Part shown: in pieces, positions 1 to 9,056 of the stretch
Numbering within the stretch: position 1 is the first letter of the stretch
Layout of the letters: each line of letters begins with the position of its first letter
NCBI GenBank assembly: GCA_944739405.2
Contig: OX123209.2
Span: 14,092,217 to 14,156,216 of the forward strand
Direction of reading: 5' to 3'
Length of the DNA stretch: 64,000 nt
From: Euclidia mi
Lineage: Eukaryota; Arthropoda; Insecta; Lepidoptera; Erebidae
Made by a program: the position numbers and the translations under genes
The notes under the pieces: generated by a model
What the model was told of the DNA's origin: nothing
What the model saw: the letters and a program-made list of their open reading frames with translations, nothing else
Databases searched by the model: none

Positions 1-275
1 CCTAAGCTCAGGCGACCACTCGCCTTATTTGGAATATTTTTTTTCTACATAGCGCTCTCGATCGCGACGTTTTAAAATCTTGCGCCTGTCTTTATCAGAC
101 TTAAATGTTTTTTCGTCTACAAAAACAACTATTTTATTTACCCAATCAAAATTATAATACTGTAAGCAAAATCCGACTCTAGCTTCGGCATGAGCCGGTG
201 AAAAAAATATTTTTCTCGCCGGTATTCTTGTTTTCAGCCCAGCTGATTTTAATCTTCTGCGGATATTCTGCATTG
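1..275 (-). pseudogene. Tc1/mariner transposase fragment, cut by the window edge
   Basis: The minus strand encodes about 85 residues of a Tc1-like transposase: the end of the helix-turn-helix DNA-binding part (IRRRLKSAGLKTR) followed by the start of the DDE domain, with the first catalytic aspartate in the motif VFVDEKTF. The frame stops at position 25, but the neighbouring frame continues with PNKASGRLS, which fits the family after that point. The switch falls at a run of eight A, so one base was probably gained or lost there. A splice-acceptor-like TTACAG precedes VSMQNIRRR near 278. The rest of the catalytic domain would lie outside the window. Seen: DEKTF motif and frameshift. Known: Tc1 family architecture. 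Inferred: dead copy. Confidence 0.75.
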
Positions 276-289
276 ACACCTGTAACAAA

Positions 290-801
290 AATATAAATTA
301 ATGACAAATACATTTTTTGTTAAAGTTTACCCGTTTTGACTCTGATTACATAGCTGTAGGAGATACCTACTAGATTGAAAGTAGGTATAGAGAAGATACA
401 TGTATCTTCGTGACATGTTAATCGAAGATAGGTAGCTTTTACACAGGATAAACACGCAAACAGTGTCTGATGGCCCAGTATCAGTATTATTTGTTCAAAA
501 CCCGTGCTTATATATGTATTATTGTTCAAAACATAATATTTTTATCTCTTATGAATTAAAAATCAGCCAAATATGGACTTAGATTAATCATATATTCCTA
601 AGATTCAACATTTTATTACCCTATAGGCATAGCAAAATAAAAAAATACGTATGTAGTTAGATCATAATTTATGATTTCATCACATAGACAGTGTCTATTA
701 GACACACCAAAAGAAATTATGTTAGATAAAAACATAATATTCCTTGGAGATTTTTGTAACAAAAATGCATCGGTAAAAGGACAATGGTAGATCTCCATAT
801 A
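290..801. other. No gene recognised, AT-rich
   Basis: AT-rich DNA with only short open frames and no motif I recognise. The last bases carry one copy of the AGATCTC target repeat of the retroposon that follows. Confidence 0.5.
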
Positions 802-1138
802 TCCTCCCCGTGGGATCTCCACCTTGTCGTGGTGGACGGACTCAGTAACCGTGGGTTTGAGGTACACCCACGGTGAAGCTAAAGCGGGATCCCGGGAGGG
901 GACGCTCCACGTGGGCTTGGGTGAGGCCTGCTTAGGATGCGTCCAAAGTGCGAGTGCGGGGGACAGTTCTGTCTGTCCCTCGCAGTCGGGTGCGGTCGCG
1001 GGAGGAGAGGCGTGTCGGTGTTGCGTTGCCGCGCGCCCTATCGCCCCGCGGGCTAATACCCGTCGGGGGGTTGCGACGAATGCTTCGGCGATACCCGACC
1101 CTCCGACACACGGGTACATGAGAAAGTATAAAAAAAAG
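802..1138 (+). mobile_element. GC-rich poly(A)-tailed retroposon, shortened copy 1
   Basis: A GC-rich island in AT-rich DNA that starts with CCCGTGGGATCTCCACCTTG and ends in an A-rich tail. The same sequence occurs at 45617-46223 (full copy) and inverted at 52677-52858. AGATCTC is found just before it (about 789) and just after its A tail (1137), consistent with a target-site duplication. Compared with the 45.6-kb copy it lacks an internal block and the last part. The open frame inside repeats in the other copy but does not resemble a protein I know, so I do not call a gene. Confidence 0.6.
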
Positions 1139-2729
1139 ATCTCAACATATCAAAATGTCTGAATTTAAATTAAAACGTAGAGTTATAACAAAATATCCAA
1201 ACAATCAGCGTATGTAACAGTGTCTATAAATGATTCTATTTTCACTCGGGAAACCTGGAAAGAGTTAAGACAATAATGTAGGTATGTTTGAAATATCAAA
1301 TGTCATATGTCAGATTGACATCAAAATGCAGAAGTATTCTGTAGCATCCTTTGAGAAAAGAATGAGTGCACAAATAATACATATGGATACTTTACATTAT
1401 AGAAATATATATGAAATCAACATAAAGCCACTAAACATAGTGTTGTCTTGTTTTTACTTAGCGATATCTCTGTTAGAAACAAGAGATAGCCATAGGTTCA
1501 GTGAATACACTGATCATAGTGATTTTTTATCAGAAATGTCAATCGTGCCAGTGTCGCCATATCAAACATAATAATTTTGATTTTGTGCATAAATATGTCT
1601 AAAAACCAGATGAATCAGTGCTTCAGGCTTTCCTAGAGATCGTAAAATCATGCCTAAGTGTTGATTTGAACTGTGCAGTGCAAGATAAAGCTATAATTAA
1701 CACAAATGTACTCTTCACAAGTAAGTAACAAGTCATGATTTATATTGTTGAATAGGATTAGTATTTGTACAAAATATTGTTACAAGAGGTTCTTTTTATA
1801 GTTATTTTTTTAAACAGGTTTTAGCTTCGTTATGGCCTAAATGTTATTTTCATAGTTTGGAATTTTCTATATTTACGTATTAAAGGTTAGAAGTGATGTA
1901 ACTGCTAATGTCAATATGGGTTATCGATATATCCGTAATGCATAGATACTTCCACAAACGATAACATAGTTAAAAATATCTCGCGGCTGTAAACGGAAAT
2001 AAATGAAACATTCCACCAATAGGCCTGTTTCCTCGGTCAAAAATAAAATAAATAATTATGTTCATAACATAAATTATGAAAAATCAATGGCACTTTCATT
2101 TATCATTTTGATAAAATCCTAACATTTAATTTTTAATTGCTACTTTTTTCATAATAGGTATGCAATTTGACGTAGAAAAACTATGACGTCACAATCCGCC
2201 TTTTCATACAAATCACAAAGAAAATTTTGTTTTTGACATTTCTAAAAAAGTATTGAATTTGACTGGTAGGAAACTAGCCTATTTTGTCTGTACCTAGTAA
2301 AGGAAAAGCGATATTTGACTAACTTACTTTAGGTACTTAGCCCTGATTACATAAAACCCAAAACCGCTGCATCCTGCTCTATGTTCAGGAAAATGAGCAG
2401 TTAAAATAATAATATTTTTGCCAACAGATAACATGAACAGCAACTGTATGCGAGAATTCCTAGCAATGAAACGTTGAAGAAAATAATTTTATTTATAAAC
2501 AAGAGGACGCCCGCTGCTACACCTGCACATTTTTTCGACCGTTTCTGTCCGATCCCGTGGTAATTTCAAGAAACTCCTTAATGCACTCCTGCGATCCCCA
2601 AAGAACATATAATTATGCCAAATTTCAGCTTCCTGCACCTTATAATTTTGGCTGTAGCTTATCTGTCAGGCAGTCAGTAACGCAAGGACTTTATATATTA
2701 TACAGATAAAAACAAATAAATAAAATGTA
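1139..2729. other. AT-rich non-coding stretch; possible old repeat near its right end
   Basis: No convincing gene. About 2480-2706 resembles the 3' part of a common lepidopteran interspersed repeat (phrases such as AAATTTCAGCTTCCTGCACC and the terminal AAGGACTTTATATATTATA), but I cannot name the family. The stretch ends at the TTAA target site of the piggyBac element. Confidence 0.35.
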
Positions 2730-2863
2730 TTAACCCTTAATTTCGCGATTTTTTTTATTGAATCGAAATAAATATTTTATGGTTTTAGATGACTTGTAAA
2801 TTGTTGGAAAAATAGTCAAAAAATCTTTATTTTGATTTTCCACAAGAAAATCAAGAAAAACTC

Positions 2864-2889
2864 TATGTTGCAATTATGAAACATTGCGC
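2864..2889 (+). repeat. piggyBac subterminal inverted repeat, left arm
   Basis: This 26-base stretch, beginning TATGTTGCAATTATG and ending ATTGCGC, is repeated inverted at 4909-4934 with one mismatch. Each arm contains an imperfect palindrome TGTTGCA..TTGCAACA. Probably a transposase-binding or cleavage-complex site, by analogy with internal repeats of other piggyBac elements; that role is inference. Confidence 0.75.
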
Positions 2890-2956
2890 GGTCGCCGAGT
2901 ATTAACTTGTATGGAAGTTTGGACTAAAGGTATCAAATAAAACTAGATATTTCTAT

Positions 2957-4804
2957 TTAAATATATATATATGGATGGAATTTATAAAAACAATTGTCGT
3001 CTTTATTATAACATAAACTTAACCTACATTTTTCACATTTGGTGTAAGTATATCCTTTACACCCTGGATATTTACATCGCGCCCGATTACCAAATGTTTG
3101 CCAGTGGCCTATGGAGTCTAGGCGGACATCTTTTGGTGGCACTGATTGTGTCGGGCCTCGCTTCTTTTTCATCTGTAATTCTGCCTCAAGAGTATTATTA
3201 CTTGGCCGACCTCTTTTGCCATTACTTGATTGGTCACCCAGCTTGCAGAGGGTGTTGGCTAACTCAAGGCGAAAATTACACAGATTCAGGGGGGGTTTGT
3301 CTTGCGTATTTTTCATATGTAATTTTTTGTACATTAGCCAAGAATTTATAATACACATATCAAGTAAATGGAAAAACAGGCGGTTTGTCCACTTTCTGCT
3401 TTTTAGTGTTATATGGTATCTACCAATAAAACTGTCTAGTAAGTCAACTCCACCCATATGCATATTATAGTCTTTGATTACATGAGGGCAATCAACTTGA
3501 ATTCTCTTCTTTTGCACTTTATCATACCTGTTTATGCCAGTGATAGGCAAAGCTCCAGCATATGAGGACAACATGGAAACTACCTTGTTGTCTTTCCATA
3601 TTACGGCACTTAAATCTACGCCATCTACATTGGCTACAATTTCTGAGTAGTAGCCCCGAGGAACGTTTCTCTTCATTACTTCTTTTGTGGTTGGTAATTT
3701 GTTATTCTTCAGACGATTTTGTTGAATGGTTCCTAAGCTAAATATGCCTTCCTTTGCTAAATATGTAACCAAAGGTATAGATGTGTAATACTGATCAAAG
3801 TAAACTATATGATTTGCTCTTCTGGGCACAATCCGCATCAACCTTATAACCACGTTACCCGTGACTCCCAAATCAGGTTCATCATTGCGTAAATCATGCT
3901 TTTCACTACCCGCATAAATTTCAAATTTGTGCGCAAAGCCATAAATACTGCAAATTAAAAATAGTTTGAAACCCCATTTATGAGGTTTTTTCGGTAAGTA
4001 TTGTTTCATGTAATGAGCCATTTTTGTGGCACACATTTGCTCATCCAATGAAAGACGCTGTTCTAGGGGTATGGTAGCAAATCTGTTGTTCAATTCATCT
4101 ACGACAGGTCGAATTTTGAATAATCTATCGTGATCAGGATGCTCTTGAGGTAAAAGATTCTCATTATTGTTGAAATGTAAAATAGATGATATTTTTTCGA
4201 AGTGTTTTTGACTCATAGTAGACTTGACTGGCTCATACCCATAATTATCAGACCAATATAAACGGAAATTAGGGTATTTCACTATAGAAGAATACACAAG
4301 AATTCCCAGAAACTTATTCAAATCAGTTGTTGTTATAGAGTAAGGATTAGACAATGATTTCTGAGTGGCATAAGTATTACTTTCTAGTACAATCCTTGTT
4401 CGTAACTCATTTGTAAAAAAGTAAGAAAAAACCTGGTACGGAGTATCGAGCTCTAGCAATGTGGGTGGATATTGGCTATTTTGCTGAAAAACCAGACGAT
4501 CCGGGTCCATTATAAGATTTTGTTGTCTCCATATTATATTCCGTGGACGTACTGAGGGACGCGAAGTGTTACCTTCTATTATCAACGGCGGCTCTAGGTC
4601 ATCATATTCAACAGATTCAATTGGAGGGTCCGGTGACTCGTCCTCAGCAACCACCTCCCCCAAATCTCGAAGTAGTTCCACATTATTCCTATAGTAAATT
4701 TCTTCATCCCGATCCTCTTCATCCGAAGACTCTAGACCGTCTTCAGAATCATTTAACGTGTTTAAATATTGCTCTATGCAATCGTCAGATATACGGCTGG
4801 CCAT
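2957..4804 (-). CDS. piggyBac-type transposase (DDE_Tnp_1_7)
   Basis: A 615-residue transposase that cuts and pastes its own element at TTAA. The frame is open for 622 codons, but I choose the internal start MASRISDD at 4804. A splice acceptor (TTTTAG) lies one base upstream and a donor GTAAGT at 5045, so the first seven codons would be intron. From the N terminus: an acidic region (SSDEEDRDEE); the DDE domain with three aspartates in LSLDEQM, VYFDQYYTS and GGVDLLDS (residues 254, 337 and 454 from this start); then a cysteine-rich C terminus (CKYPGC, CEKC, CYNKDDNC, final H) that fits the zinc-binding domain of the family. Length is normal. No stop or frameshift is visible, so the protein may be active. 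It is a transposon gene, not obviously a domesticated host gene, because the termini are intact. Confidence 0.93.
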   Translation of the reverse strand: MASRISDDCIEQYLNTLNDSEDGLESSDEEDRDEEIYYRNNVELLRDLGEVVAEDESPDPPIESVEYDDLEPPLIIEGNTSRPSVRPRNIIWRQQNLIMDPDRLVFQQNSQYPPTLLELDTPYQVFSYFFTNELRTRIVLESNTYATQKSLSNPYSITTTDLNKFLGILVYSSIVKYPNFRLYWSDNYGYEPVKSTMSQKHFEKISSILHFNNNENLLPQEHPDHDRLFKIRPVVDELNNRFATIPLEQRLSLDEQMCATKMAHYMKQYLPKKPHKWGFKLFLICSIYGFAHKFEIYAGSEKHDLRNDEPDLGVTGNVVIRLMRIVPRRANHIVYFDQYYTSIPLVTYLAKEGIFSLGTIQQNRLKNNKLPTTKEVMKRNVPRGYYSEIVANVDGVDLSAVIWKDNKVVSMLSSYAGALPITGINRYDKVQKKRIQVDCPHVIKDYNMHMGGVDLLDSFIGRYHITLKSRKWTNRLFFHLLDMCIINSWLMYKKLHMKNTQDKPPLNLCNFRLELANTLCKLGDQSSNGKRGRPSNNTLEAELQMKKKRGPTQSVPPKDVRLDSIGHWQTFGNRARCKYPGCKGYTYTKCEKCRLSLCYNKDDNCFYKFHPYIYI

Positions 4805-4805
4805 T

Positions 4806-5045
4806 CTAAAACAAATAATAAACAAATATATAAGTTTTTATAGTAAAAACTCGAAATCATAGAATATAATCCTCTATAACAACTGCTATAAATAAGTTAT
4901 CCACGAATGCGCAATGTTGCATAATTGCAACATACATAATTTACGTTTTATAATAAATATTTATAACTGTATATGGCATAATTGATATTATTTACACATT
5001 ACAAATAATATACAAATGATTTATATAAAAACAATAACCACTTAC
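4806..5045 (-). other. Predicted 5'-UTR intron of the piggyBac transposase gene
   Basis: On the minus strand the donor is AAG|GTAAGTGG at 5045 and the acceptor TTTGTTTTAG|A at 4806, directly ahead of the ATG. Length 240 bases. Inferred from splice consensus only; no transcript available. Confidence 0.6.
4909..4934 (-). repeat. piggyBac subterminal inverted repeat, right arm
   Basis: Inverted partner of 2864-2889 (25 of 26 bases identical). A third, shorter copy of its core palindrome, TGTTGCAGAATTGCAACA, lies at 5253-5270 immediately inside the right terminal repeat. Confidence 0.75.
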
Positions 5046-5384
5046 CTTAAATTTTATTGAATATCACCAACATCAACTTTTTCCAAACAACTTTTTGTTG
5101 GCGCCAAACCAAACTCGCGTAAATGTGAAAAATTTAAAATTTTGACAGCTGTATAATGTCAAAATTTAATTATTATATCATAGTTTATGGTTCGCTTCGT
5201 TCAAAAATCTTTTTAATTTTTTCATTGTTAATGAAAACATGACAAAATAGTATGTTGCAGAATTGCAACACGGCGAATTTAAGGGTTAATCAATTATGAT
5301 TTTTCTTACCCCCTTATGATATTTCAGTGTAGCTGTGTGTTTCATTACGGTATGTATGGTGCAAATCAGAAATCGCCGACATAA

Positions 5385-5902
5385 GGCCGGCGCGCACTGA
5401 CGTCGCGGCATGGCAAAGGATTTTATTACTGATCAAGTCATTTACATTCTTATTTCAATGAGTTTAGAATTCATATTACTTTATTTCGATACAATCGTAC
5501 CGCAGCCCGCCGTGGCCCGCGGGACGTCGGGGCACGTCGCGGCACGTCGCGGCATCGGCGGCATAATTGGACGCCGCGGCATGCCAAGGCGTCTTGCAGT
5601 GTGCCACGACGTAATCAGTAGGTAAATAAGTAAATTCACCGTTAGTAAATCTTGTTCTCATAAATAATGTATTCAGAATTGTTTTCTCTTCGACATTTCA
5701 GTTTGTATTTGTCGTTCTTCATCTTCAGCAAGAAGTGCTATTGATACTAAATTCCAGTCAATTGGATGCCTAGGTATGACGCGGCATGCCGCGGCACGTC
5801 GCGGCATGCCGCGGCGTGCTGCGACGTGACGAAACGTCCTTCGGGCTAACGAAACATGCCGTTCCGCGCCGTGCCATGCCATGCCGTCAGTCGGCGCCGG
5901 CC
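5385..5902 (-). mobile_element. PIF/Harbinger-type MITE with a remnant of the nuclease start
   Basis: Begins GGCCGGCGCGCACTGACG after TAA and ends with the inverted match CGTCAGTCGGCGCCGGCC before ATTA. Both ends run into GC-rich tandem repeats of the unit GCGGCACGTC/GCGGCATGCC (5500-5600 and 5772-5885). The AT-rich middle encodes, on minus, DWNLVSIALLAEDEE (about 5770 to 5726), which resembles the first residues of PIF/Harbinger nuclease proteins (short hydrophobic helix then an acidic run). The ATG is changed to ATT. I infer a non-autonomous Harbinger relative that kept the first codons of its parent. Two other elements here share this design (14208-15379, 55556-55982). Confidence 0.6.
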
Positions 5903-6169
5903 ATTAGCTATCCGGATAGCCAAGCTGAAGTGGCAGTGGGCAGGGGACATAGCTCGAAGAGAGATGGCCGTTGGGGCAGAAAGGTTCTGGAATGGCGGCC
6001 ACGTACCGGACGACGCAGCAGAGGTATGCCCGCAAGGTGGACCGACGATCTAGTCAAGATCGCGGGAGGCGGTTGGATGCGGGCGGTTCAAGACCGGTCT
6101 GTGTGGAGAACTTGAGGGAGGCCTATGTCCAGCAGTGGACGTCGTTTGGCTAATATGATGATGATGATG
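5903..6169 (+). pseudogene. 3' end of an RTE-type LINE with (ATG)n tail
   Basis: Translations in three frames together match the C terminus common to insect RTE reverse transcriptases: AKLKWQWAG, GRWGRKVLEWRPRTGRRS, RWTDDLVKIAG, then REAYVQQWTSFG and stop. The switches between frames show at least two indels. The coding end is followed within a few bases by ATGATGATGATG, the type of short tandem tail that RTE elements end in. The element is strongly 5' truncated. Confidence 0.85.
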
Positions 6170-6410
6170 TATGGTGCCATTCATGTCCGGTACTTTCATT
6201 CACAGCGACACAGTTTCGGTATTGGCTACCAGAGAATATTTTGTTATATGATACAAGGGTTCGCCCGCATTTGCATTATGGAATAAACTAATTTGGCAAA
6301 AGATCTAAAGTAACTTACTACAAATATCAATTTACATATTTTTTCTAAATTTACAGTAATGTATTATTTACCTCTAACCGGCTCAATTTCGATATCGATT
6401 ATATTCTGAA

Positions 6411-6500
6411 GTCCAACCCAACGGCAGTCATTTTATTTTCTACATCATTTCGCAGGTATGCGCGCTAATTTCGTAGGTACGTCCAATCCATGTTATTCAC
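6411..6500 (+). repeat. Direct repeat, copy 1 (partner at about 7138-7230)
   Basis: GCTAA(T/C)TTCGTAGGTACGTCCAATCCATG plus flanking bases is shared with 7138-7230, 729 bases downstream, same orientation. Between the copies are a TAATA microsatellite and a SINE. Family unknown. Confidence 0.6.
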
Positions 6501-6502
6501 AG

Positions 6503-6592
6503 ATATAATATAATATAATATAATATAATATAATAATATAATAATATAATAATATAATAATATAATATAATAATATAATATTCTACTACGTT
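6503..6592 (+). repeat. (TAATA)n microsatellite
   Basis: About 90 bases of alternating TAATA and TAATAA units. Confidence 0.95.
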
Positions 6593-6597
6593 CACAC

Positions 6598-6828
6598 AAC
6601 ACCATCTAGTCCCAAACTAAGCAGAGCTTGTACTATGGGTAATAGATAATGGATAAACATACATATATACTTTTTTTTGTAAATACATACATATAATACA
6701 TAGAAACACCCAGACCAAGACAAACATCCATGCTCATGCACACAAATGTTTGACTTGAGCGGGAATCGAACCCGCGACCATCGACGTAGCAGTCGCTTAC
6801 ACTCCCGCTACGCCAACCGGCCGTCAAA
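6598..6828 (-). mobile_element. tRNA-derived SINE (type A, copy 1)
   Basis: Read on minus, the head is tRNA-like: box A (TTGGCGTAGCGG) and box B (GGTTCGATTCC), the internal RNA polymerase III promoter. It is followed by the body GTTTGTCTTGGTCTGGGTG and the end AAGCTCTGCTTAGTTTGGGA. The same unit lies on plus at 25738-25990. Not a tRNA gene: the 3' half of the cloverleaf does not pair well and a SINE body follows. The sequence between box A and box B is well conserved in both copies. Confidence 0.85.
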
Positions 6829-7564
6829 ATCTGTGGTTTATTACTAGGAAAAGTAAGAACCCTTCAAAAACTTAAAAAAAATAGAGTTCTTTTTCATCTT
6901 TTAGCAACACAAATAGTATTTGCTAGTACGTTAGCTTTAACCATTTCGACTGCTTACTGAACCGAGACGGCAGTGATTTTAACGCTGGTATGAACGCTCT
7001 CATCGCAAGCTTTTAAATTGCTTACGCCAGAGTTCAACGCAATCGTTTTTTAAATCCTCGTGCGAATGATGCCTAAAGGTGCTATACTTTGTCGATAACA
7101 AAAATACTTGTCGATATATGCTTTGAGTTGCCTAATATGCGCCCAACCCTAATGGACGCCATTTTATTTGCATACGTTTCGTAGGTATGCACGCTAACTT
7201 CGTAGGTACGTCCAATCCATGTTATTCACACATCTATGGTAGCATCTAACTGTCACAGCCAAAGACAAAAGCAGAGCTGCACATTTTAAATCGATTTTAT
7301 GTGAAATCGATACAACATTAAAACGATGCTGTGACGTTTTTATTTGATTTAAAAGTTGTATGGCTTCAAAAATATCAGCTTATTGATATACTGTTGATTA
7401 AAGATTAAATAACTGCATTTTAATAATTATATTTGAATCCAAACTAACCCTAGTAGTATATTATTGGGCATTCTATTCGACTATCGGCAATAGGCGCACT
7501 CGCCTCGCAGCCGATAGTGGTATACAACGACCAATAATTTATGATCGCCTCTGATATCACATCA
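6829..7564. other. No gene recognised
   Basis: AT-rich DNA without a coding signal. It contains the second copy (about 7138-7230) of the 90-bp direct repeat described at 6411. Confidence 0.5.
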
Positions 7565-8047
7565 TCAACTATCAGAACGGGTTGCTTACCTAGTAAAACA
7601 TTATTACAATTCGATTATATTCATTTACAGTAGGAACAGCTAACAAAATATTTAAATTACAAATCAAAAACAATTAGTTGCATCAATTTTTAAATTACCG
7701 TAATAAATTCAATAAAGACAACGGAAATCGAGATTGGTCTGTTCGTCTACTTATATAAATAATTAATTAACAAGTCTAGATGAATGGTTGTTAGATCAAA
7801 TGGGTATACCAACCGCTCACCGTTATGATTAACATTGCAAAACGACTACATTAAGCTTCATGCGAACTGTTTGTCGTTGTGACTAACATCTTTCAAGGGT
7901 ATTTGACATGCAAAATAGTAGCAGTCTGCTATCCCAACCGCTCACCGTTGGGACTAATATTGCAAAAAGACTACAGTAAGCTTCATGCGAACTGTTTGTC
8001 ATCGTGACTAATATCGTTCAAGGTATTTAATACGCAGAACAGCAGTA
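7565..8047 (+). repeat. 480-bp direct repeat, copy A
   Basis: Starts CATCAACTATCAGAACGGG. The whole segment recurs at 8316-8800 in the same orientation, 751 bases on. Its right part is built of two units of about 125 bases, each starting near AACCGCTCACCGTT (7811, 7936) and containing ACTGTTTGTCGTYGTGACTAA. No terminal TG..CA, primer site or coding frame was found, so I do not call it an LTR pair. Confidence 0.7.
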
Positions 8048-8315
8048 TTACTTACTGTACTCGACCACCGTTCATTCTAGTACGCCTCACTTGTGTAGTC
8101 GACCAAGTCCTCAATTAACGAAACTTGTTGAACAGCACCGTTTTTGTGCACGTTAATAGTAAACAACCCGATAAAATGTCATCGTAAATGTATTCAACGC
8201 TAAATCGTGTTTAAACGCGATCATGCTACTTTCTTTATTTTTGCTGAACGACACTGATTTGGTATATCAACGATTGTGGGGAATGTCAACGGTTCTGCAA
8301 CGAAGCATCGTGTAC

Positions 8316-8800
8316 CATCAACTATCAGAACGGGTTGCTCACCTAGTAAAACTTCATTACAATTCAATTATATTCATTTACAGTAAGAACAGCTAACAAA
8401 GTATTTAAATTACAAATAAAAAACAATTAGTTGCATCAATTTTTTAATTACCGTAATAAATTCAATAAAGACATAACGGAAACCGAGATTGGTCTTTTCA
8501 TCTACTTACATGAATAATTAACAAGTCTAAGAGAAATGGTTGTTAGATCAGTCGGCTATGCCAACCGCTCACCGTTGTGACTAATATTGCAAAACGACTA
8601 CTGTAAGCTTCATGTGAGCTGTTTGTCGTCGTGACTAACATTGTTCAAGGTATTTGATACGCAAAACAGTAGCAGTCGGCTTTGCCAACCGCTCACCGTT
8701 GTGACTAGTATTGCAAAACGACTACAGTAAGCTTCATGCGAGCTGTTTGTCGTCGTGACTAACATCGTTCAAGGTATTTGATACGTAAAACAGTAGCAGT
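8316..8800 (+). repeat. 480-bp direct repeat, copy B
   Basis: Second copy of the 7565 repeat, also with two tandem units (AACCGCTCACCGTTG at 8573 and 8687, spacing 114). Followed by a short low-complexity run of GACGAC/GACGGG (8803-8870). Confidence 0.7.
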
Positions 8801-8907
8801 CAGCAGTACGACGATAGACGACAGACGATGGACGACGGGCAACGACGACAATGACGGGAGACGGGCGACGGGTTTTAAGAATTGAAATTTTATTTTTAGA
8901 CTGGTAC

Positions 8908-8955
8908 TATTATTATCTATATTAAATTATCAATAATATAATATAGATAATAATA
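8908..8955. repeat. Perfect 17-bp hairpin in AT-rich DNA
   Basis: TATTATTATCTATATTA (8908-8924) is exactly complementary to 8939-8955, with a 14-base loop. May mark the end of the repeat array at 7.5-8.9 kb. Confidence 0.7.
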
Positions 8956-9056
8956 CAGTTAATTAAAACACTTTATATACCGATTTTGAATTATTTTATT
9001 TATTGCCCTCGGAATATTACAGTTTTGTTCAAGTGTGTTCGTAATGTTTTCCTATC

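Larger units (their letters stand above)
2730..5289 (-). mobile_element. Complete piggyBac-like DNA transposon
   Basis: Both ends are visible. The left end is TTAA (2730-2733) followed by CCCTTAATTTCGC. The right end reads GCGAATTTAAGGG followed by TTAA (5286-5289). The two termini are inverted repeats differing at one of 13 positions, and TTAA is the target site typical of piggyBac. The 2.56-kb element holds one uninterrupted transposase gene on the minus strand with a 5'-UTR intron, a likely polyadenylation signal (TTTATT on plus, 2754-2759) and internal inverted repeats. It carries no foreign insertion, so it looks young and possibly still mobile. Confidence 0.93.

Noticed and set aside
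616..1119. 167-codon minus frame over the GC-rich retroposon
   Set aside because: Antisense of a repeat that recurs at 45.6 and 52.7 kb without a conserved protein.
2971..3470. Plus-strand frames inside the piggyBac gene
   Set aside because: Shadows of the transposase on the opposite strand.
6755..6826. tRNA gene
   Set aside because: Boxes A and B are present but a SINE body follows and the acceptor stem does not close; a second dispersed copy exists.
7565..8800. LTR retrotransposon with 480-base LTRs
   Set aside because: No TG..CA ends, no primer site, and only 265 bases between the repeats without coding sequence.
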